Positions 46,709 through 55,882 of a DNA stretch of 64,000 nt are shown here, piece by piece; position 1 is the first letter of the stretch, and each line of letters begins with the position of its first letter. Location: the NCBI RefSeq assembly GCF_019884785.1, contig NZ_CP082326.1, forward strand, positions 1,109,355 through 1,173,354, given 5' to 3'. The DNA comes from Crassaminicella profunda (lineage in GTDB: Bacteria; Bacillota; Clostridia; Peptostreptococcales; Thermotaleaceae). Both the position numbers and the translations under genes were made by a program. The notes beneath the pieces are model-generated. The model ran no database searches and was not told where the DNA came from. It was given only the letters and a program-made list of their open reading frames with translations.

Positions 46709-46878
46709 AGTGAATCCATCCTTATTTTATATTCGTTAAAAGACATTTATGGATTATTTTGAACAAAAACCATAACATGGGTATAACCTAATAAGTTTAC
46801 TACTGCTCCCATATCATTTTTAGATGTCCTCCTAGTTAAATTTTTTCCTATAATATAGTATATTTTTGGCATGAGGAT

Positions 46879-46910
46879 TTGTCACACTTATAATGTGTTT
46901 ACATAATATG
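46879..46910 (+). promoter_or_regulatory. Promoter of the repeat-protein gene (sigma-K-like or sigma-A-like)
   Basis: Two readings of one site. Sigma-K: AC at 46884-46885, 16-base spacer, CATAATATG at 46902-46910. Sigma-A: TTGTCA (46879-46884), 17-base spacer, CATAAT (46902-46907). They cannot be separated by sequence alone. The remaining 46709-46969 gap shows no other feature. Confidence 0.55.
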
Positions 46911-46969
46911 AATTAGGATTAAGGAGACAACTCCTAAGTCTATATAAAGTTTAAGGAAGGAGGATCTTT

Positions 46970-47863
46970 ATGGCTAATAATTTAGTGTTTAATAATGTGG
47001 CAGATCAATTAAAAACAAAAGTATATGGTGATAATAGTGGAACTACAAAAGCTATAGCAGTAGATAGTGATGGGAAATTACTAGTTGGCGAAATTGGTAC
47101 AGTGACAACAATAGGTGAAGTGTTAAATGTACAATCAGTAGATTTAGTAGATGCAGTGTCAACGGTATCAACAGTAAGCCAAGTATTAAATGTAGCATCA
47201 GTAGACGCAGTAGATGCAGTGTCAACGGTATCAACAGTAAGCCAAGTATTAAATGTAGCATCAGTAGACGCAGTAGATGCAGTGTCAACGGTATCAACAG
47301 TAAGTCAAGTATTAAATGTAGCATCAGTAGACGCAGTAGATGCAGTGTCAACGGTATCAACAGTAAGCCAAGTATTAAATGTAGCATCAGTAGATGCCGT
47401 AGATGCAGTGTCAACGGTATCAACAGTGAGTGAAGTATTAAATGTAGCATCAGTAGATGCCGTAGATGCAGTGTCAACAGTAACTTATGTATCAGAAGTA
47501 AAATCAATTACAGATACAGTAAATATCAATGTAGTAGGGAATGGATTTGTACATGATATTGGAACAGCAGCAGCTATTGCAGCTGGTAATACAGTTACAG
47601 TATTAACGAAGGATACTTCTGAAGTGAACGTTACTTCATTCTATATAAAGAGAACGGGTGGAAGTGGAACTGTTGAAACATGGTTACAAATATCCCCAAC
47701 CAATGTGGCGGCTGATTATATTGATGACCCTTATGTAGTAACTTTAACAGATGATACACCAACCATATTAGATCCACAAAGATATCTTAAGTATACAAGA
47801 GTAAGGGCAAAAGCAATAGGAGATACAGCCACTGTAGTAGCTCGTTATAATGGTCATTATTAA
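46970..47863 (+). CDS. Val-x-x triplet-repeat surface protein with DUF6385-like C-terminus
   Basis: A 297-residue protein without signal peptide. Residues 39-182 follow a strict three-residue rhythm, 48 triplets headed by Val or Ile. Within this, five near-perfect 21-residue repeats (63-167) read VSTVSTVSQVLNVASVDAVD plus Ala, with a degenerate copy before and a partial one after. Residues 185-297 match the DUF6385-like domain that also ends the protein at 51591. The triplet region suggests a beta-solenoid or fibrous shape. The many Ser and Thr are possible O-glycosylation sites, and glycosyltransferase genes lie on both sides. A role as a structural spore-surface protein is inference. Start ATG after AAGGAAGGAGG. 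Confidence 0.8.
   Translation: MANNLVFNNVADQLKTKVYGDNSGTTKAIAVDSDGKLLVGEIGTVTTIGEVLNVQSVDLVDAVSTVSTVSQVLNVASVDAVDAVSTVSTVSQVLNVASVDAVDAVSTVSTVSQVLNVASVDAVDAVSTVSTVSQVLNVASVDAVDAVSTVSTVSEVLNVASVDAVDAVSTVTYVSEVKSITDTVNINVVGNGFVHDIGTAAAIAAGNTVTVLTKDTSEVNVTSFYIKRTGGSGTVETWLQISPTNVAADYIDDPYVVTLTDDTPTILDPQRYLKYTRVRAKAIGDTATVVARYNGHY
47156..47470 (+). repeat. Five tandem 63-base repeats
   Basis: Five copies of a 63-base unit, nearly identical in DNA, encode the 21-residue repeats. Differences are mostly silent (for example GACGCA versus GATGCC), and one Gln-to-Glu change marks the last copy. High DNA identity implies recent expansion or homogenisation by slippage. Confidence 0.95.
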
Positions 47864-47870
47864 CTAATAG

Positions 47871-47893
47871 GCTATCGGATGTATTCCGATAGC
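47871..47893 (+). other. Hairpin after the repeat-protein gene
   Basis: A perfect 9-base stem (47871-47879 with 47885-47893) and 5-base loop, without a T run, lies before the GT2-TPR gene. It may stabilise the upstream mRNA or set relative expression. Confidence 0.6.
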
Positions 47894-47914
47894 TATACAT
47901 ATGAATAAGGGGGG

Positions 47915-49729
47915 ATGAATTTGTTATTAAGCTTATGTGTTATTACAAAAAATGAGGAAAAGAATCTTCCAAAATGTCTTGAGAGTGTAAAGGACATTGT
48001 AGATGAAATGATTGTTATAGATACAGGCTCTACGGATCATACAGTAAAAATAGCTAAAAGTTATGGAGCAAAGGTAGATTATTATCAGTGGCAGGACAAT
48101 TTTAGTGATGCAAAAAACTATGCTTTTGGGCAAGCAAAAGGGGACTGGATTTTAACCATGGATGCAGATGAAGAGTTATGTGCTTCTGATAAAGAGCGAG
48201 TTTTATCATTACTAAATAATCCAGATGTAGATATATATCTTTTTCAAACACTAAGCTATCTTGGAAATAAACTAGGGCAAGAATTAGCTAGTAATCTTAA
48301 TATTCGATTAATAAGAAATCATAAAGGATATAGATATATAGGTGCCATTCATGAGCAAATATGCAATCAATATGATGAAAATATTGACCAAAGCAAAGTA
48401 AAAATAGAAAAAATAGTCGTCTATCATTATGGGTACTTAAGAAGTGTGGAAAAAGAAAAAAATAAATCTAATAGGAATATGAAGATTTTAGAAAAAGTTC
48501 TAAAAAATGATCCAAACAATAATTTTCATTTGTACAATATGGGAAATGAATATTTGAGAATAAGAAAATTTGAAAAAGCTCTTCAATATTATAAAAAAGC
48601 ATATGAAAAATTTATACCTTATCCTGCTCATAGTCCTAAACTTTTAATAAAAATGATTTTAACTTTGGATATATTAAACAAGTATGATGAAGAAAGAAAA
48701 ATATTAGAAAGAGGTCTTAAATACTATCCTAAATTTACAGATTTAGAATATTTAAAAGCATGCTTAAATCATAAACAAAAGAAATATGTATTAGCAATAA
48801 AAGGGTTTATCAAGTGTTTAAATATGGGAGAAGCTCCTATGGATTTATGTAATATTAGTGGGGTAGGTGGATATAAGTCATATTATGCATTAGGAGAGAT
48901 TTATTATCAATTAGGTGATGATGAGGAGGCATACCGTTTTTATGTAGAAGCAATTCAAGCAAAGCCTGAGTTTTATATACCGCTTCATAGAATTGCAGAA
49001 ATTTTAATGAAAAAAGAAAAGGATATGAATATAGTAACGAAAAAATTAGAAGTATTTTTTAAAAGGCCTTTTCATGCAGGCGTATATACAAAATTAGGAG
49101 ATTTATGTTTTGGTAATGAAAAATATGATGTAGCCCTTGAATATTTTCTAAAAGCAAAAGAAATTTTAAAAGAAGATTCTAGGTTGAATTATTATGTAGG
49201 TATGTGTTGTCTTTTCCTTAAAGATTACCAACAAGCATACAAGTATTTTGAAAAAGTAACACAAGGAATTCACTATGAACAGGCTGTATACAAAAGGATT
49301 CTTTGTGAAATTCTTTCCGATAACATGGAAAATGCAAAAAGATTACTCTTAAGTGCTAAAAAATTTGAAGATAAGCAAATTTATGAGGTGTATGAGTCCT
49401 TTGAGAAATTAGCAGAAAATAAAGAATGTGAGAGTATTAGTGACAATGAAGAGGAGTCTAAAGTATTTACAGATACAATTTTTACTCTTTTAAACATGCT
49501 TATAAAAGTAGCATCACCAGAAATCTTTGAAAAGTCATTACAGTTATTAAATCTTATTCAAAATGATGAAGTTTTACTAAGACTTGCAAAACTTTATTAT
49601 CAAAATGGTTATAATCATTTAGCATATGAAGAATTTATAAGATCTATAAAAATCTTTGACAAAATAGATCAAGAAGGTTTAGAAATGATGAAAAATATTT
49701 TAAATACATCTAGTCCATTCACAACATAA
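47915..49729 (+). CDS. GT2 glycosyltransferase with TPR domain
   Basis: A 604-residue protein. Residues 1-235 are a SunS-like GT2 domain: LCVITKNEEKNLPKCLESVK, MIVIDTGSTDHT, WILTMDADEEL with metal-binding Asp, and the YIGAIHEQI block. Residues 195-600 contain several TPR units (LYNMGNEYLRIRKFEKALQY, YYALGEIYYQLGDDEEAYRF, VALEYFLKAKEIL). GT2-TPR proteins of this sort often glycosylate proteins, the TPR part docking the acceptor. The last 400 residues are paralogous to those of the protein at 49778. It lies 51 bases after the repeat-protein gene, its likely substrate by position. Start ATG after AAGGGGGG. Confidence 0.82.
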   Translation: MNLLLSLCVITKNEEKNLPKCLESVKDIVDEMIVIDTGSTDHTVKIAKSYGAKVDYYQWQDNFSDAKNYAFGQAKGDWILTMDADEELCASDKERVLSLLNNPDVDIYLFQTLSYLGNKLGQELASNLNIRLIRNHKGYRYIGAIHEQICNQYDENIDQSKVKIEKIVVYHYGYLRSVEKEKNKSNRNMKILEKVLKNDPNNNFHLYNMGNEYLRIRKFEKALQYYKKAYEKFIPYPAHSPKLLIKMILTLDILNKYDEERKILERGLKYYPKFTDLEYLKACLNHKQKKYVLAIKGFIKCLNMGEAPMDLCNISGVGGYKSYYALGEIYYQLGDDEEAYRFYVEAIQAKPEFYIPLHRIAEILMKKEKDMNIVTKKLEVFFKRPFHAGVYTKLGDLCFGNEKYDVALEYFLKAKEILKEDSRLNYYVGMCCLFLKDYQQAYKYFEKVTQGIHYEQAVYKRILCEILSDNMENAKRLLLSAKKFEDKQIYEVYESFEKLAENKECESISDNEEESKVFTDTIFTLLNMLIKVASPEIFEKSLQLLNLIQNDEVLLRLAKLYYQNGYNHLAYEEFIRSIKIFDKIDQEGLEMMKNILNTSSPFTT

Positions 49730-49777
49730 AAAAATATTTCGTATAATGATACAAAATCATAAAGTGAGTGAGTGAAT

Positions 49778-51556
49778 ATGATAGAAATAATAGAACAAAA
49801 GCCTTTTAAAGATGCAGCTATAAATAGTGCTATGCCATATGAAAACTATGGGGATTATTATGCTTTGTTTGTTGGAAAATATATGAATCATTCTATATAT
49901 AGAGGGTTACTTCATTTTGATTTGCCTATTTTAGAAGGTGTTGGGAGGGTAGAAAAGGTAGAACTATTTTTGTATATTATTCGTAATGACAATCCATCCC
50001 ACAAAAAAGAATTTCAAATTTATAGAACTTCAGAAGGATTTGAAGAAAATGCTGTAAACTACGCAAATCAACCAATGATTGATGAGGGAATCAACCAAAC
50101 TTTTATGATTAATGAAGAAATAAATACTTATGTCAAAGTAGATATAACAAAGTTTTTTAATGACTGGTATTGTAGAAAATATCTTAATTATGGTTTGTTG
50201 ATAAAAGTAGCAGATGAAAAGCTAAATTCTTTGGTAGCATTTTATAGCAAAGACAATGATGAAGAAATATATGTACCAAAATTACAGATAAATTATGAAA
50301 AATTTGAGAAAAAAGATGAGATAATTGAGAAAAAAAACATACAAAGTAAAAATATAAATTCTAAAAAGTATTATACTATGGGAAATAAGTATTTTGAGGA
50401 GCAAAAGTATAAGAAAGCCTATGAATATTATCAAGAGATTTTAAAAGAATTTATGCCAAAGGAAAAATATGGTCCGAAATTATTATTTAGAATGGTAAAG
50501 ACTCTAGAAAAATTAGAGAGGTATGAGAAAGCATTAGAAATAATAAATGAAGGGATTAGATATTATCCTGATTTTACGGATTTATTTTTTCTAAGAGCAA
50601 AAATATTTCAGAAACAAAATAAAACTACTTTAGCTATAAAAGAATTGAATAAGTGTATATATATGGGAGAATCACCTATACACTTAAATTTTATTGAAGG
50701 AGTAGGTAGTTTTAAAGCCTATGATGCTTTAGCACAAATTTATTATGAATTGAAAGATTATGATGAAGCTTATCAGTACTGTAAAAATGCACTTCACAAA
50801 AATCCTGTATTTACGAATCCTCTTTATATAATAGCAAAAATATTATTCAATCAGCAAAGGGGTATAAACGATATAAAAGAAAAATTAGAAAGTTTTTTTG
50901 GAACAAATTTAGAAGGAAAAGAGTATATGATCCTTTCAGATGTGTATTTTCATCAAAAAAAGTATAAGATATCTTATGAATATATTTTGAAAGCAGAGGA
51001 AATGATAGGGTTTTCTTCTGGCCAGTTTTACCGAAAAGGAATGTGCTTACTTTTTTTAAAAAACTATCAAGAAAGTTATAAAAACTTTGAAAGGATAAAA
51101 AGGGGAGAACTTTATGAAAAAGCTATATATAAAATGGCAGTATCTGAAATATTAAGTGGTAATATGTATAATACTACTAAGCTTTTAAATAAAGTGAGAG
51201 ATCCTGAAAATATTAACAGAAGAAAGATATACTATGCTTTGAAAAATTTATTAGAAGGAAAAAATTGTGATCCTATCAGTGATGATCAAGAGGAATCTAA
51301 ACAATTTGTGCAGATTATTTTTGAATTATTAGATATTCTTATTGAAGCTGCATCTCCTGAACGGTTTGAAAGATCATTACAACTTTTGAATCTTATTGAA
51401 AATGATGAAGTTTTATTAAGACTTGCAAAGCTTTATTACTATCATGAATTTTATCATATGGCTTATGAAGAGTTTATTAGGAGCATAAAGTTTTTTGACA
51501 AAATAGATTTTGAAGGATTAAGTATGATGAAAAAAATTTTCTTAAAAATAAAATAA
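49778..51556 (+). CDS. DNRLRE-domain protein with TPR
   Basis: A 592-residue protein. Residues 1-180 are a DNRLRE (CBM96-like) beta domain (GDYYALFVGKY, YRGLLHFDLP, WYCRKYLNYGLLIKV, PKLQINYE at its end). Residues 195-590 are TPR-like and paralogous to the second part of the GT2-TPR protein. There is no signal peptide. A GTG 6 bases upstream could also start it; neither has a strong binding site. The combination links an adhesive carbohydrate-binding-type module to an assembly TPR, suggesting a scaffold for the surface layer. Function is unknown. Confidence 0.72.
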   Translation: MIEIIEQKPFKDAAINSAMPYENYGDYYALFVGKYMNHSIYRGLLHFDLPILEGVGRVEKVELFLYIIRNDNPSHKKEFQIYRTSEGFEENAVNYANQPMIDEGINQTFMINEEINTYVKVDITKFFNDWYCRKYLNYGLLIKVADEKLNSLVAFYSKDNDEEIYVPKLQINYEKFEKKDEIIEKKNIQSKNINSKKYYTMGNKYFEEQKYKKAYEYYQEILKEFMPKEKYGPKLLFRMVKTLEKLERYEKALEIINEGIRYYPDFTDLFFLRAKIFQKQNKTTLAIKELNKCIYMGESPIHLNFIEGVGSFKAYDALAQIYYELKDYDEAYQYCKNALHKNPVFTNPLYIIAKILFNQQRGINDIKEKLESFFGTNLEGKEYMILSDVYFHQKKYKISYEYILKAEEMIGFSSGQFYRKGMCLLFLKNYQESYKNFERIKRGELYEKAIYKMAVSEILSGNMYNTTKLLNKVRDPENINRRKIYYALKNLLEGKNCDPISDDQEESKQFVQIIFELLDILIEAASPERFERSLQLLNLIENDEVLLRLAKLYYYHEFYHMAYEEFIRSIKFFDKIDFEGLSMMKKIFLKIK

Positions 51557-51586
51557 CAAACTACTGTAGATATACAGTGGTTTGTT
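51555..51586. terminator. Terminator between the two DNRLRE genes
   Basis: A 14-base stem (51555-51568 with 51573-51586, one G-T wobble) and short loop, with T-rich sequence on the plus side and A/T on the other, lies between convergent genes. Confidence 0.7.
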
Positions 51587-51590
51587 TATT

Positions 51591-52445
51591 TTATTCTTGT
51601 GCTTCATACCAAATTCTAATTTTCGATGTTTCTCCAGGGTTAACATTTTTTGCTGCAATACGACCATAAGTTGCAAAACAGTAAGGGGTACTCCAAATGA
51701 GCTCGTGAGGTTTAATCACTGTAGATTCTGGAATATCATCACAAAAATCAATACCATTTGGACTGGACTGGAATTTTATTTCTATAGGAGAATTCCCCAA
51801 ATTTTTAATGTGACAAGTAATTGTTTTTGTAAGAGATGCATTTATTGTAGATGAAAATCTATAAAGTTCATCTGTATCCATTTCTTCAGTTTCTGAAACA
51901 TAACGAGTAGGAACAATTGTTATATTAGATTTTTGTCCATAGGTTATTTCCAGCATAGGTGATAAATTAGAGTTTATAACAGTATTTACTCGATTATAGG
52001 TTCCATTGGATAATTCTTTATTTTTTATAATAAGTCCATAATTCATGATTTCATGTTCATACCATTTTGTAACTATTTCTGTAATATTGAAATGATAAAA
52101 ATCTACTCTTTTTATACACTTAGTTTCTCCTGTTATATGAGTATAAAAGGATGGTTGATTATTCCATGTAATATTTTGTATATTCCAATCTTCTTTCAAT
52201 GCGTAGGGGGTAAATGAACTTGGAATAAGCATTCCAGCAAACTGAACATAGATTTTAAGTACAGCTTTTAAAATTATACATTCATTAGGAATGGTTGTAA
52301 TGGGAAATTTAAAAAGTATTCGAAATATGTCATTTGCATCTTTTCTTCCTAAGTACATATCTTTACAAAGACCAAATATTTTATTTGGTGCATAAGAACT
52401 AATTTGTACTGTGGCTACTTGTGGAAATATTTTTATAGAACTCAT
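51591..52445 (-). CDS. DNRLRE plus DUF6385-like domain protein
   Basis: A 284-residue protein. Residues 1-170 are a DNRLRE domain (MYLGRKDANDIFRILFKFP, WNNQPSFYTHITG, WYEHEIMNYGLIIKN). Residues 185-284 are the DUF6385-like domain shared with the repeat protein at 46970, ending SKIRIWYEAQE. No signal peptide is seen. It was started at the ATG at 52445, after AGGAGG; a TTG further upstream is rejected. It is transcribed against the neighbouring genes. A surface or spore-layer structural role is likely from the domain pairing; no enzyme motif is present. The gap 52446-52743 shows no convincing feature besides its ribosome site and that of zapA. Confidence 0.72.
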   Translation of the reverse strand: MSSIKIFPQVATVQISSYAPNKIFGLCKDMYLGRKDANDIFRILFKFPITTIPNECIILKAVLKIYVQFAGMLIPSSFTPYALKEDWNIQNITWNNQPSFYTHITGETKCIKRVDFYHFNITEIVTKWYEHEIMNYGLIIKNKELSNGTYNRVNTVINSNLSPMLEITYGQKSNITIVPTRYVSETEEMDTDELYRFSSTINASLTKTITCHIKNLGNSPIEIKFQSSPNGIDFCDDIPESTVIKPHELIWSTPYCFATYGRIAAKNVNPGETSKIRIWYEAQE

Positions 52446-52743
52446 AAATATCCTCCTAAAACATGACAATGCTGTGATAGTTGTCTATTGAATATTCGAA
52501 GGGTCTTATTCACTTTTATAGTATTCCAATAGACATAAGAAGGTTCTAAAAATCAAAAGACATATACTAAAAATTATAATTGTAGAATATTCAAAAAATA
52601 AATGATGTTTAGTTCTCCTATAGTATTTATTTTATGACTACTGTATAATATAATAGATTATATAGTAGAAAATATAGAAGGAATTATATCTTTTTTAAAG
52701 AATTTTATATATAGGACTCAAATTATTTGAGGGAGCGATATGG

Positions 52744-53313
52744 ATGAGCAATAAAAACAAAGTGATTGTTAGAATATATGGACAAGAATATACAATGGTT
52801 GGCAATGAGTCTAAAGAATATATGCAAAGGGTTGCCAATTTTGTTGATGAAAAAATGATTGATATTGCAAGGAATAGTAAAAAATTGAGTACGGCAATGA
52901 TTGCAGTTCTAACTTGCCTAAATATTGCTGATGAGTATTATAAAATTAATCAAGAGATTGAAAAAGTGAAAGAAGAGGCAATAAAGCCCTTACAGGAGTT
53001 AGAAGAAACACGTAGTCAATTAACAGCAGCATTAGCAGATTTTGAAACAAAAGAGATGGAATATAAAAGAATTATTGAACAATTAGGAGAAGAGAAAAAA
53101 AATAACATAAAAAATGGTGAATGTGAAATTCTAAAGAAGGAAATAGAAGATTTAAAAGAAAATCTTAATTTAAAAGATCAGGAAATAAAAAAGGTAAAAA
53201 ATGAAAATGAGGAACTGCAAAATAAGGTTTTTGATAGTCAAATTAAGTATGTACAAGCTAGAAAAGAATTAGATGCATTTATTGAGAATTTTGATGAAAA
53301 AAGCAGAAAATAA
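52744..53313 (+). CDS. zapA: Cell division protein ZapA
   Basis: A 189-residue protein. Residues 1-90 are the ZapA domain (KVIVRIYGQEYTMVGNESKE, VANFVDEKMIDIA, LTCLNIADEYYK), which bundles FtsZ filaments. The rest (about 90-189) is a long coiled coil rich in Glu and Lys, making this protein twice the usual ZapA length, as is common in clostridia. It precedes the U32 peptidase and mutS2 genes in the conserved order. Start ATG at 52744. Confidence 0.92.
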   Translation: MSNKNKVIVRIYGQEYTMVGNESKEYMQRVANFVDEKMIDIARNSKKLSTAMIAVLTCLNIADEYYKINQEIEKVKEEAIKPLQELEETRSQLTAALADFETKEMEYKRIIEQLGEEKKNNIKNGECEILKKEIEDLKENLNLKDQEIKKVKNENEELQNKVFDSQIKYVQARKELDAFIENFDEKSRK

Positions 53314-53334
53314 AATATTACTAATGGTATGATG

Positions 53335-53367
53335 AAAGTAGTGATATAATAATATTACTACTTTTTT
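53335..53367 (+). terminator. Terminator after zapA
   Basis: AAAGTAGTGATAT pairs with ATATTACTACTTT (one G-U) and a T run follows. It overlaps a TATAAT at 53345 that may serve the next gene. Confidence 0.6.
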
Positions 53368-53404
53368 AGTGGGTTGATAAATGTTTTTACAGGAGATGAT
53401 ACAA

Positions 53405-55870
53405 ATGGATATAGAATTATTAGCACCAGTTGGAAGCTGGGAATCACTAGTTGCTGCAGTACAAAGTGGAGCAGATGCAGTATATTTAGGTGGAAAACTA
53501 TTTAGTGCAAGACAGTATGCAACAAATTTTGATGAGGAAGAATTAAAAAAAGCAGTAAATTATTGTCATATAAGAGATGTAAAAGTATTTGTTACAGTAA
53601 ATACTTTACTATCTAATAAGGAATTAAAGGAGTTAGGAAAATATATAGCTTTTTTATATCATATAGATGTGGATGCATTGATTGTTCAAGATTTAGGGGT
53701 AGCAAAGCTTGTAAGAGATTTATTTCCAGATTTTGAACTACATGCAAGTACTCAGATGTCTGTTCATAATTTTGAAGGAGTAAAACTTTTAGAAGAAATG
53801 GGCTTCAAAAGAGTAGTACTTGCTCGTGAAATGTCAAAGGAAGAAATTGCTTTAGTGAAAAAAAATACAAAAACGGATATAGAAGTATTTGTCCATGGTG
53901 CTCTTTGTATTAGTTATTCAGGACAATGCCTGATGAGCAGTATGATTGGAGGGAGAAGTGGAAATCGGGGAAGATGTGCCCAACCTTGTAGAAAAACTTA
54001 TGATTTAGTGGATATGAGCACAGAAAAAAAGATAGCACATGATTTTGGAAACTATCTTCTTAGCCCGAGAGATTTAAATACATTAGAAGATATCAATGAA
54101 ATATTAGATACAGGGGTAAAATCTCTTAAAATTGAAGGAAGAATGAAAAGACCAGAATATGTGGCTACCGTTGTGAGTGCTTATCGAAAAGCTGTTGATC
54201 AGTATATTTTAAGTAAAAAGAAACCACAAATAGATGAAAAGACACTAAAAGAAGTAAAACAGATGTTCAATAGAAGGTTTACAAAAGGATATATATTAGG
54301 AGAAAAAGGACAAAATCTTATGAGCTTTTCAAAACCGAGTAATAGAGGAATAAAAATTGGAAAGGTTCTTGAGTATGATCAACATAAAAGAAGAGTAAAA
54401 ATTAGATTAGAAGAAAACTTATCAAAGGGAGATGGCCTTGAAATATGGGCTAAAAAGGGAGATAACCCAGGTTGTATTGTAGAATATATTTTAAGAAAAG
54501 GAGAAAAAACAGATAGGGCAAGGAAAGGCGAGATTGTTGAAATCAATTTTAAGCATGTAGTATATAAGGATAGTTTAGTATATAAAACTTCTGATAGTGA
54601 GCTTTTAAAAAAGGCAAAAGAGACTTATGAAAGAAAAGATAAAAATATCCCTATTTATGGACAATTTCATGGTAAATTAGATAAAGAAATTGAATTATTA
54701 TTATGGGATGATAAGGAAAACTTTGTTCATGAGAAAGGAGATATTAAGGCTGAAAAAGCACTTAAAACACCTACGACTGAAGAAAGAATTTATGGACAAA
54801 TTTCAAAGCTTGGGAGTACTCCTTATGAACTAAAGAAAATAGATATTCAGGTAGATGAAGGAGTAGCTATTCCAATTAGCGCAATTAATCAATTAAGAAG
54901 AACTGCTATTGAGAAGCTAAGTGATTTAAGGGGAAATTATCATCATAGAAATAATATAGATGTAAAAAGCTTTCATGAAAAAATAGAAAAATGGTTTATG
55001 TTTAAAGAAAAACAAAAGGAAAAAGAAATGCATATTCATGTAAGTGTGAATAATTTAAATCAACTAAAAGCAGTACTTGACTTTTCTGTAGATAGAATTT
55101 ATTATAATGATTTTGATACAATAGAGGAAGCTATAAACTTAGGGAAAAATTATCATATACCGTTGTTTCCATCTTTTTCGAGGATCACAGAAGATAAAGA
55201 ATTAAAAACAATCAAGGAAAAATTAAAAAAATTACAAATACAAGGGATTTTAGCTTCAAACTTAGGGGTATTAAATATAGCAAAAGAATTAGGAGATATT
55301 TGTATTGTTACAGATTTTTCACTCAATATATTCAATAATGGTGCAATGGAATATTTAAAAGAGACGAAAGTGAAAGAAGTTACATTATCTCCTGAACTGA
55401 CATTAAAGGACATAAAAGAAATTACAAAAAAATCTTTGCTTCCTTGTGAAGCGATTATTCATGGAAATTTACCCCTTATGATTAGTAAATATTGTCCTGT
55501 ATCTACTATACTTAAAAATAACCAAAATCATTGTGGGGCTTGTGAAAGGAATCAATTTGGATTAAAAGATCCATTAGGGGTAGTTTTTCCAATGGTAAGA
55601 GAAAGCAATTGTAAAGTTCAAATATTAAATGCTCAAAAGTTATGCTTAATTGAGCATATGAAAGAATTGATGGGTTCAGGATGTAATGATTTTAGAATAA
55701 ACTTTACCACAGAAGATACAAAAGAGATTGAAGAAACATTAAATGCCTATATACAAGAGATGAAAAATACTAAAGAAGGAAATAAGAAAGATAAGGGAGT
55801 ACAACAGTTTATTAAAAAGATGAAAGAAAATGGATTGACAAAAGGACACTTTTTTAGAGGAGTTATGTAA
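53405..55870 (+). CDS. U32 family peptidase (DUF3656-type)
   Basis: An 821-residue protein. Residues 1-300 are the U32 core (LLAPVGSWESLVAAVQSGAD, HASTQMSVHNFEG, VFVHGALCISYSGQCLMSS, GNRGRCAQPCR with Cys pairs, GVKSLKIEGRMK); the cysteines suggest an iron-sulfur or redox role as in the related RlhA/TrhP hydroxylation enzymes. A middle DUF3656-like part follows, then a C-terminal U32-related part with CEAIIHGNLPLMISKYCP and CGACER. Collagenase-type activity was named for the family, but RNA modification (RlhA-like) is plausible. ATG at 53405 is chosen: AGGAG lies 10 bases ahead; the family begins there. Confidence 0.9.
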   Translation: MDIELLAPVGSWESLVAAVQSGADAVYLGGKLFSARQYATNFDEEELKKAVNYCHIRDVKVFVTVNTLLSNKELKELGKYIAFLYHIDVDALIVQDLGVAKLVRDLFPDFELHASTQMSVHNFEGVKLLEEMGFKRVVLAREMSKEEIALVKKNTKTDIEVFVHGALCISYSGQCLMSSMIGGRSGNRGRCAQPCRKTYDLVDMSTEKKIAHDFGNYLLSPRDLNTLEDINEILDTGVKSLKIEGRMKRPEYVATVVSAYRKAVDQYILSKKKPQIDEKTLKEVKQMFNRRFTKGYILGEKGQNLMSFSKPSNRGIKIGKVLEYDQHKRRVKIRLEENLSKGDGLEIWAKKGDNPGCIVEYILRKGEKTDRARKGEIVEINFKHVVYKDSLVYKTSDSELLKKAKETYERKDKNIPIYGQFHGKLDKEIELLLWDDKENFVHEKGDIKAEKALKTPTTEERIYGQISKLGSTPYELKKIDIQVDEGVAIPISAINQLRRTAIEKLSDLRGNYHHRNNIDVKSFHEKIEKWFMFKEKQKEKEMHIHVSVNNLNQLKAVLDFSVDRIYYNDFDTIEEAINLGKNYHIPLFPSFSRITEDKELKTIKEKLKKLQIQGILASNLGVLNIAKELGDICIVTDFSLNIFNNGAMEYLKETKVKEVTLSPELTLKDIKEITKKSLLPCEAIIHGNLPLMISKYCPVSTILKNNQNHCGACERNQFGLKDPLGVVFPMVRESNCKVQILNAQKLCLIEHMKELMGSGCNDFRINFTTEDTKEIEETLNAYIQEMKNTKEGNKKDKGVQQFIKKMKENGLTKGHFFRGVM

Positions 55871-55882
55871 AGGGGAGTTATA

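Noticed and set aside
47156-47470. CRISPR-like array from regular 63-base repeats
   Set aside because: The repeats are contiguous coding units without spacers.
47052-47507. Minus-strand Leu-rich repeat ORF opposite the triplet repeats
   Set aside because: It is the reverse complement of the Val-repeat DNA; its periodicity is a by-product.
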